Positions 16,986 through 21,992 of a DNA stretch of 21,992 bases are shown piece after piece; position 1 is the first letter of the stretch; every line of letters starts with the position of its first letter. The stretch is from Bacillota bacterium (lineage in GTDB: Bacteria > Bacillota > Clostridia > Lachnospirales > Lachnospiraceae): positions 1-21,992 of the forward strand of contig JAFAEB010000366.1 in the NCBI GenBank assembly GCA_023424235.1, given 5' to 3'. Below the pieces are notes generated by a model that did not search any database, was not told the origin of the DNA, and was given only the letters and a program-made list of their open reading frames with translations. A program made the position numbers and the translations under genes.

Positions 16986-17033
16986 ATGCTTTTACTTATG
17001 TTTTATTTGATTCATAAGTAAAAGCATTTTTTT
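16986..17033 (+). terminator. Strong terminator after the GH130 gene
   Basis: A perfect 15-bp stem, ATGCTTTTACTTATG (16986-17000) with its complement (17013-17027), has a 12-base loop and seven or more T ending at 17033. This is the clearest intrinsic terminator in the window and isolates the GH130 gene from korAB. Confidence 0.92.
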
Positions 17034-17038
17034 AGGGG

Positions 17039-17067
17039 TTGCATTATATAATAAACATGTATATAAT
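17039..17067 (+). promoter_or_regulatory. Distal promoter upstream of korAB
   Basis: TTGCAT (17039-17044) and TATAAT (17062-17067) are 17 bases apart. It would make a leader of about 170 bases before korA. A perfect palindrome begins one base after the -10. Confidence 0.55.
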
Positions 17068-17068
17068 A

Positions 17069-17080
17069 GTTTACGTAAAC
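17069..17080. promoter_or_regulatory. Perfect 12-bp palindrome over the distal korAB start site
   Basis: GTTTACGTAAAC is fully self-complementary with a central CG, the pattern of operators bound by LacI-family and similar dimeric repressors. It covers the expected transcription start of the distal promoter. No regulator gene is adjacent. Confidence 0.5.
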
Positions 17081-17103
17081 ATTTGATACAATTGAATTGA
17101 ATA

Positions 17104-17151
17104 AAATTTAGTGAATTAAAGACTTAATGTGTTGAATATTGTACTAAATTT
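17104..17151 (+). other. Long-range inverted repeat in the korAB leader
   Basis: AAATTTAGT (17104-17112) and ACTAAATTT (17143-17151) are complementary across 30 bases. It would fold only in transcripts from the distal promoter. It may be chance in AT-rich sequence. Confidence 0.25.
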
Positions 17152-17181
17152 ATCGATTAGACAGAATTTAATGATTTGATG

Positions 17182-17210
17182 TTGAAAGTATTAACACAAT
17201 AAACTATAAT
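17182..17210 (+). promoter_or_regulatory. Proximal sigma-A promoter of korAB
   Basis: TTGAAA (17182-17187) and a perfect TATAAT (17205-17210) are separated by 17 bases, giving a start near 17217 and a short leader before the ribosome site AAGGAGG at about 17230. Confidence 0.78.
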
Positions 17211-17243
17211 GTGGTTAGTAAATTTATTGAAGGAGGAAAATCT

Positions 17244-18911
17244 ATGTATAATTTATTAATAGGTGGAGCAGCCGGCCAAGGCGTTGAAACAACAGTTGCA
17301 ATGTTAGAAAAATTATTAAAACGTTCCGGTTATTTTGTTTTCACTATTAGAGATTTTATGTCAAGAGTACGTGGTGGACATAACTTTTCAGTAATTCGTT
17401 TCGGTACTGAAGAAATCACATCCCACACTGATAAACTGGATGGAATCATTGCACTTAATGATGAAACAGTTTTAGTTCATAAAGATGATCTTAATGAAGG
17501 GGGATTTATTCTTTGTGATAGTAGCTTAACTACTACCGATGAACGAGCAATTAAACTAGATTTAGATAAACTAGCAAAAGAGCTAGGTAATATTAGAGTA
17601 TCAGGTAGTATTGCAATTGGTGCAATACTTAAGTTATTCGGAAATAATTTAGATTCAGTGGAAGAAGTGTTAAAGGCTTCTGTAAAAGAATCTGTTGTTG
17701 AAGTAAACCATAAAGCAATTGAGGTTGGATATGGTTTAGTTGAGCAAAAATTTGAACATTTAGACGGTGGATTTAAAGATTACATGGTAATCTCAGGAAG
17801 TGAAGCACTAGGACTTGGAGCGATTGCAGCTGGATTACAATTCTATTCTGCATATCCAATGTCACCTTCTACAGCAGTACTTGAATATATCGCAGGACAA
17901 AGTGAAAAAGCTGGTATCGTTGTAGAACAAGCAGAAGATGAAATTGCTGGTATTAATATGGCAATTGGTGCATCCTTTGCAGGTGCAAAAGCAATGACTG
18001 GAACTAGCGGTGGTGGTTTCTGCTTAAAAGTAGAAGCTCTTGGTTTATCCGGAATCGCTGAAATTCCTTTAGTTGTAGTAGATGTTCAAAGACCAGGTCC
18101 AGCAACAGGTCTTCCAACTAGAACAGAACAAAGTGACTTAAAATTCGTTGTGTCAGCTTCACAAGGTGAATTCCCTAGAATGGTAATCGCTTTAAGAAAT
18201 CATGAAGATGCTTTCTATCAAACAGCAAGAGCACTTTATATGGCAGAAAAATATCAAATTCCTGTTATCGTATTAAGCGATCAATATTTAGGAGATTCAA
18301 CAGCTACTGTAAAACCTTATGATTTTAGTAAGATTGAAGTAGCAAATCCAGCTGATCCTTCTGAAATTGAAGGCGAATATTTAAGATATAAAATAACAGA
18401 AGATGGTATCTCTCCACGTCTTATCCCAGGAAAATCTACTCATTTAGTAGCTGCTGATAGTGATGAACATGATGAAAAAGGTCATATCATTGAATCAGCA
18501 GAAGAACGTATTGTTATGATGGATAAACGTATGAGAAAACTTGATAAATTAGTAGAAGAATTACAAGAACCAGAATTCTTTGGTGACAAAGACTGTGATA
18601 CTCTATTAGTAGGTTGGGGTTCCACATATGGACCAATATTAGACGCGGTTAACCAATTAACCAAAGCTGGTAAAAAATATGGTGCATTAGTATTTGGTGA
18701 TGTATTCCCATTACCAGAAAAATTAATCACAGAATACAGCAAAAAAGTTAAGAGAATTATTAATATCGAACAAAATGCTACTGGTCAATTAGGAAGTCTT
18801 ATTATGGAAGCTACTGGTATTAAGTGTACCGATAGTATACTAAAATATGACGGACGTCAAATCAGTGGTGATGAAATAGTTGAAAAATTAGCAGAAGGAG
18901 GTCTAAACTAA
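17244..18911 (+). CDS. korA: 2-oxoacid:ferredoxin oxidoreductase, fused gamma-alpha subunit
   Basis: With the next gene this forms a CoA-dependent 2-oxoacid:ferredoxin oxidoreductase, which decarboxylates a 2-oxoacid to acyl-CoA and reduces ferredoxin (or the reverse), in the cytoplasm. The 555-residue protein joins a gamma domain (about 1-170; GGAAGQG at 7-13 and RGGH at 43-46) to an alpha domain (from about 184; YPMSPST at 204-210, TSGGG at 254-258, QRPGPATGLPTRTEQSD at 282-298). This is the KorA layout. I placed the start at ATG 17244, 11 bases after GAAGGAGG; a GTG at 17211 lacks a ribosome site. Substrate (2-oxoglutarate, pyruvate or branched oxoacids) is not certain; the Kor name rests on architecture. 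No ferredoxin-like delta gene is present. Confidence 0.92.
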   Translation: MYNLLIGGAAGQGVETTVAMLEKLLKRSGYFVFTIRDFMSRVRGGHNFSVIRFGTEEITSHTDKLDGIIALNDETVLVHKDDLNEGGFILCDSSLTTTDERAIKLDLDKLAKELGNIRVSGSIAIGAILKLFGNNLDSVEEVLKASVKESVVEVNHKAIEVGYGLVEQKFEHLDGGFKDYMVISGSEALGLGAIAAGLQFYSAYPMSPSTAVLEYIAGQSEKAGIVVEQAEDEIAGINMAIGASFAGAKAMTGTSGGGFCLKVEALGLSGIAEIPLVVVDVQRPGPATGLPTRTEQSDLKFVVSASQGEFPRMVIALRNHEDAFYQTARALYMAEKYQIPVIVLSDQYLGDSTATVKPYDFSKIEVANPADPSEIEGEYLRYKITEDGISPRLIPGKSTHLVAADSDEHDEKGHIIESAEERIVMMDKRMRKLDKLVEELQEPEFFGDKDCDTLLVGWGSTYGPILDAVNQLTKAGKKYGALVFGDVFPLPEKLITEYSKKVKRIINIEQNATGQLGSLIMEATGIKCTDSILKYDGRQISGDEIVEKLAEGGLN

Positions 18912-18912
18912 T

Positions 18913-19758
18913 ATGAGTAGATTTCAAACTTATGAAACAGCTTGGTGCCCAGGTTGTGGTAATTTCAGTATTTTAAAATCCTTAAAAACTGCATTAGAAG
19001 AATTAGGTAAAGAGCCACATGAAGTTTTAATGGTAGCTGGTATTGGTCAGGCGGCTAAGACTCCTCAATATATTAGCGCAAATAGCTTTTGTGGACTTCA
19101 TGGTAGAGGACTACCTGCAGCAGTAGCAGCGAAGATGGCAAATGAAAAGCTAACTGTAATTGTTAACTCTGGTGAAGGTGATACCTATGGTGAAGGTGGA
19201 AATCACTGGATTCATAATATTAGAAGAAATGTAAACATTGCTCACTTTGTTCATGATAACCAAATCTATGGTTTAACAAAAGGGCAAGCATCTCCTACAT
19301 CTGCTGTTGGTCAAGTTACAGGTGCTCAACCATCTGGTAGTATCAATGAGCCACTTAACCCAATGTTAATGGCAATCGCATCTGGTGCTGGATTTGTAGC
19401 AAGAGGTTTTAGTGGTGACCCTGAACATTTAACTGAGCTTATGAAACAAGCAATTGAATATAAGGGATATGCATTAGTTGATATCTTCCAACCATGTGTA
19501 AGCTTTAATAAAGTGAATACATTTGGTTTCTATAAACAAAGGGTATATCGTTTAGGTGAAGATTATGATCCAACGAATAAACTTGCTGCCATGGAAAAAG
19601 CAATGGAGTTTGACGAAACGATACCAATTGGTGTATTATATAGAGAAGACAAAGTTTCATTTAATGAAAAGAATGAAGTTCTTAAAGATGGAACTCCACT
19701 AATTGATAAAGTTCAAAATAAAGAAGTTCTTAAAACTTTAATAGAAGAATTTGTATAA
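18913..19758 (+). CDS. korB: 2-oxoacid:ferredoxin oxidoreductase, beta subunit
   Basis: The beta subunit (281 residues) binds thiamine diphosphate and one [4Fe-4S] cluster. The TPP/Mg motif is GEGDTYGEGGNHWIHNIRRN (87-106), with Glu in place of the more usual first Asp of GDGD. Cysteines are at 12 and 15 (WCPGCG), 60 (SFCGLHGR) and 195 (FQPCVSFN). The usual third cluster Cys, in a GIGC segment, is replaced by Gln46 (GIGQAAK), so Cys60 may take its place. The ATG lies one base after the korA stop with GGAGG overlapping the korA end, so translation is coupled. The gene lies before rubrerythrin, which appears to have its own promoter. Confidence 0.92.
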   Translation: MSRFQTYETAWCPGCGNFSILKSLKTALEELGKEPHEVLMVAGIGQAAKTPQYISANSFCGLHGRGLPAAVAAKMANEKLTVIVNSGEGDTYGEGGNHWIHNIRRNVNIAHFVHDNQIYGLTKGQASPTSAVGQVTGAQPSGSINEPLNPMLMAIASGAGFVARGFSGDPEHLTELMKQAIEYKGYALVDIFQPCVSFNKVNTFGFYKQRVYRLGEDYDPTNKLAAMEKAMEFDETIPIGVLYREDKVSFNEKNEVLKDGTPLIDKVQNKEVLKTLIEEFV

Positions 19759-19780
19759 GGATCCAAAATTATGTTATACT
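19751..19780 (+). promoter_or_regulatory. Possible own promoter of the rubrerythrin gene
   Basis: TTGTAT (19751-19756, overlapping the end of korB) and TATACT (19775-19780) are 18 bases apart. It would allow rubrerythrin to be made independently of korAB. No PerR-like site is visible. Confidence 0.45.
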
Positions 19781-19845
19781 TAAGTTAGGGTTTTGGCAAC
19801 ATTACCATAAGTTGTTTAAAATAAAATACATTTTGGAGGTATTAT

Positions 19846-20400
19846 ATGGCAGTAAAAAATGCAATGACAAGTGATTTTCTACATTCCGCTTATGGCGGGG
19901 AGAGCTTAGCTCACATGAGATATCTTACATGGGGTGCTATGGCTGAGAAAGATGGCTATCCAAAAATAGCTAAACTATTTGAAGCGATTGCTTACGCAGA
20001 AAGAGTTCATGCTAACAATCATTTTAAAGAAATTGCAGGTCCTACTACGGACGCTACAGTTACAGCAGGTGGTGTATTTGGTACGAATAGCTTAGTAGAT
20101 AATCTTCAAGGAGCAATTGATGGAGAACTACATGAGATAGACCAAATGTATCCAGTGTACTTAAATGCTGCAGAGTTTCAAAATGAAAAAGGCGCAGTAA
20201 GATCCTTTCATTATGCATTAGAAGCTGAGAAAATTCATGCTAAGTTATTTAAAGATGCACAAGATTTGGCAAAAGAAAATAAAGATATGGATTTTGAATC
20301 TGTATATATTTGCCCAGTTTGTGGTCATACAGTACTAGATGAAGCTCCTGACAAATGTCCGGTTTGTGGAGCAAAGAAAGAAATGTATAAAAAATTCTAA
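19846..20400 (+). CDS. Rubrerythrin
   Basis: Rubrerythrin reduces hydrogen peroxide in the cytoplasm of anaerobes, taking electrons through its rubredoxin site. The 184-residue protein has an N-terminal ferritin-like four-helix bundle with diiron ligands at Glu19, Glu52, His55, Glu94, Glu97 and Glu126. A C-terminal rubredoxin-like knuckle follows, with Cys156, Cys159, Cys171 and Cys174 in two CPVCG motifs. Length and order match classical rubrerythrin. The ATG follows TTGGAGGTATTAT. It lies 87 bases after korB, which carries an oxygen-sensitive cluster; protection of ferredoxin-linked metabolism is a reasonable reading of the neighbourhood, but it is an inference. Confidence 0.95.
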   Translation: MAVKNAMTSDFLHSAYGGESLAHMRYLTWGAMAEKDGYPKIAKLFEAIAYAERVHANNHFKEIAGPTTDATVTAGGVFGTNSLVDNLQGAIDGELHEIDQMYPVYLNAAEFQNEKGAVRSFHYALEAEKIHAKLFKDAQDLAKENKDMDFESVYICPVCGHTVLDEAPDKCPVCGAKKEMYKKF

Positions 20401-20422
20401 CAATTTACAAGTTCTAAAAATA

Positions 20423-20463
20423 AAAGAGTCTGACTACGTTTTACGAGAGTCAGACTCTTTTTT
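20423..20463. terminator. Bidirectional terminator between rubrerythrin and the S8 protease
   Basis: AAAGAGTCTGACT (20423-20435) and its exact complement (20448-20460) form a 13-bp stem with a 12-base loop. Six T end the plus-strand side and A-rich sequence precedes it, so it can end both convergent transcripts. Confidence 0.9.
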
Positions 20464-20513
20464 ACTATAAAATATGGGATAAAAAAGGTATAAGTAGAGT
20501 TAAATAATAACAT

Positions 20514-21674
20514 TCATGATAACAATCTTGGTATATTAAGTAGCCCCCAACCTTGTTTTGACCAAGGATGACCTAAATCAACTGCGCTATCCCTAAGTTT
20601 TAATTTTACATCTTTATTTGTCATAGTTGGATTTTTTGACAATAATAAGGCGATAGCACCAGAAACTAAAGGAGTTGCCATAGATGTACCGCTTTTAACG
20701 GTGTACATTAAACTTAGATTGTCAGCACGTTGGTTATTTAGTAAGTTATAACGATAACGTTGATAATTTTTCATTGTCCCACAGGATACTATATTAGACC
20801 CAGGGGCTACGATATCAGGTTTTTTTATACATGATACGGTTGGCCCTCTTCCTGAATAGTCTGTTTTTTTATTACCAAATAATTCAACAGTTATTCGATC
20901 ATCAGAAGAGCCAACAGTTATAACCTTTCTACTAATACCAGGAGTTGAGATAGACATTGGACCAGGACCATTATTACCTGCGGCTACAACTACAACAATA
21001 CCTGCATCCCATAAGGCATCTACACCTCGAACTAATAGGGAATTTTCATCCGTATTGTTTTTTGCTGTAGTTCCTACGGATATATTTACAATTCGTATGT
21101 TATACTTTTCTTTATTATCAATTAACCACTGAAGACCCACTAAAACATCAGATATATTTCCATCTCCTTTATGGTCTAGTACCTTTACTCCAATTAAATT
21201 ACATTTTGGAGCTACTCCTGTATATTTTCCAGCTGACAAAAAGCCATTTCCACCTACAATACCAGCCACATGACTTCCGTGACCATTATCATCATAGGGT
21301 TCTGTTCGACCATGAATTAAATCGTAAAAGGCGGCGACACGATTACCATGTTCGGTAAAATCTTTATGCAAACACAATCCAGTATCCACAATGGCTACGC
21401 CAATATTTTGTCCAAGTATATTACGCTCATGTGCCCATTTTAATTCGATTATTTCAGCAGCACGATTCATTTGAGCAGTGATATGAGTGTCTAATTCAAA
21501 ACTTAAAATCCCTTGTTCATTTTGAAGATGAACGAGATCATCTTCATCTACTTCTATTACATAGGAGTTAATCATCGGTAATTTATGTTTGATTCTACCC
21601 ATTTGAGCTACATCTGTATAATTTCTTTCATAATCTTTACATTGAACAATAATCTGTATTTTATTATTTGACAT
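20514..21674 (-). CDS. Subtilisin-family (S8) serine protease with an I9-like N-terminal region
   Basis: The S8 core is complete: Asp143 (IVDTG), His178 (NGHGSHVAG), oxyanion Asn280 (AAGNNGPG) and Ser377 (SGTSMATP), numbered from an upstream TTG at 21812. Before it, residues 50-113 resemble an I9 propeptide (INSYVIEVDEDDLVHLQNEQ), normally removed to activate the enzyme. No signal peptide is visible. I start at ATG 21674 (386 residues), weakly supported by AGG eight bases before it and by the I9-like boundary. The open frame continues upstream to TTG 21812, adding 46 residues with no clear ribosome site. It is probably cytoplasmic or released by another route. It is convergent with rubrerythrin and divergent from the gene at the right edge. 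Confidence 0.85.
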   Translation of the reverse strand: MSNNKIQIIVQCKDYERNYTDVAQMGRIKHKLPMINSYVIEVDEDDLVHLQNEQGILSFELDTHITAQMNRAAEIIELKWAHERNILGQNIGVAIVDTGLCLHKDFTEHGNRVAAFYDLIHGRTEPYDDNGHGSHVAGIVGGNGFLSAGKYTGVAPKCNLIGVKVLDHKGDGNISDVLVGLQWLIDNKEKYNIRIVNISVGTTAKNNTDENSLLVRGVDALWDAGIVVVVAAGNNGPGPMSISTPGISRKVITVGSSDDRITVELFGNKKTDYSGRGPTVSCIKKPDIVAPGSNIVSCGTMKNYQRYRYNLLNNQRADNLSLMYTVKSGTSMATPLVSGAIALLLSKNPTMTNKDVKLKLRDSAVDLGHPWSKQGWGLLNIPRLLS

Positions 21675-21817
21675 GATAAGAACCTGATTTCTTTCTATGG
21701 TTATTAATCTTATGTTGGAATTCCTTGTCTTTATGCAAAAATTTTGCTGCACATAGTTTACTATTTTTTCAATATCTCCACAAAAACTCCATATTGTCTT
21801 TTTATAATACAACTAAT

Positions 21818-21835
21818 TCTCAATTATATTTGAGA
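21818..21835. promoter_or_regulatory. Inverted repeat between the S8 protease and the right-edge gene
   Basis: TCTCAA-TTATAT-TTGAGA is a 6+6+6 inverted repeat in the spacer between the divergent genes. On the minus strand its centre contains TATAAT (21828-21823), a possible -10 for the protease. It could be a shared operator; evidence is only its shape and place. Confidence 0.3.
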
Positions 21836-21868
21836 AAAATTTTAATCGAACAAATTTGGAGGATAATG

Positions 21869-21992
21869 ATGAAATTTTTAAAAAAGAATGTATTGTATCT
21901 TGTTGCAGGTCTTATTGGGATATTAGCGATTACTTTAATTCTTAAACCAGGTGCAAAGAAAGAAATGAAAGGAACAGATAGTGTAGTAAGTC
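21869..21992 (+). CDS. 5' end of a membrane-anchored or exported protein, cut by the window edge
   Basis: The frame starts MKFLKKNVLYLVAGLIGILA and runs to the window edge (41 codons). It has a basic start and one hydrophobic segment (about residues 7-24), then a charged stretch (KKEMKGTD), as in a signal peptide or N-terminal anchor. The ribosome site GGAGG at 21858-21862 lies six bases before ATG 21869; the ATG at 21866 would be too close. The product cannot be named from this fragment. Confidence 0.7.
   Translation, partial: MKFLKKNVLYLVAGLIGILAITLILKPGAKKEMKGTDSVVS

Noticed and set aside
17211..17243. Upstream GTG start for korA
   Set aside because: It lies at or before the expected transcription start of the proximal promoter and would place the AAGGAGG site inside the gene.

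Overview
The window looks like chromosomal DNA from a low-GC, anaerobic, Gram-positive bacterium, most likely a clostridium of the Lachnospiraceae type (inference; a Clostridium/Lachnoclostridium phytofermentans-like genome would fit). The grounds are the AT-rich composition, strong AGGAGG-type ribosome sites, consensus sigma-A promoters, a T-box leader on a tRNA synthetase gene, an oxygen-sensitive 2-oxoacid:ferredoxin oxidoreductase and a rubrerythrin. No mobile element, CRISPR array, tRNA or rRNA was seen, and most of the region is ordinary housekeeping sequence.

Layout from the left. Positions 1-2251 (minus strand) hold the first codons of a gene leaving the window, a 499-codon Asn/Ser/Asp-rich protein of unknown function, and luxS. 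Positions 2507-5674 (plus) hold a HAD phosphatase, a tryptophan T-box leader with trpS, and a D-2-hydroxyacid dehydrogenase. Positions 5965-7353 (plus) encode a secreted HtrA-like trypsin-fold protease. Positions 7587-11994 (minus) are a polyamine import operon in the order XRE-cupin regulator, potA, potB, potC, potD. It is transcribed from a consensus promoter whose start region carries a 17-bp inverted repeat, a likely autoregulatory operator. Positions 12203-13964 (minus) carry bioY (biotin uptake) and aroC (chorismate synthase).

Positions 14245-14860 hold two small unknown genes: a 72-residue charged protein (plus) and a 73-residue Gly/Cys-rich membrane protein (minus), which converge on a shared terminator. 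An isochorismatase-fold hydrolase follows, then a 32-bp AT-rich tandem repeat directly upstream of a GH130 glycoside phosphorylase. Next comes korAB, a two-subunit 2-oxoacid:ferredoxin oxidoreductase with two tandem promoters; the distal one overlaps a perfect 12-bp palindrome. Rubrerythrin follows, and then a convergent minus-strand subtilisin-family protease without a visible signal peptide. The window ends in the first codons of a plus-strand membrane-anchored or secreted protein.

The functional themes are separate: tryptophan-responsive synthetase control, polyamine and biotin uptake, aromatic biosynthesis, ferredoxin-linked oxoacid metabolism and peroxide defence. The least ordinary items are the prion-like Asn-rich protein with its AAT microsatellite, the phased 32-bp repeat before the GH130 gene, the palindromic korAB promoter, the tiny Gly/Cys-rich membrane protein, and a T-box whose UGGU does not make the expected Watson-Crick match to a tRNA-Trp discriminator base. 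Several annotated starts were moved to the codon that has a proper ribosome site (11994, 15975, 17244) or fits the domain boundary (21674).
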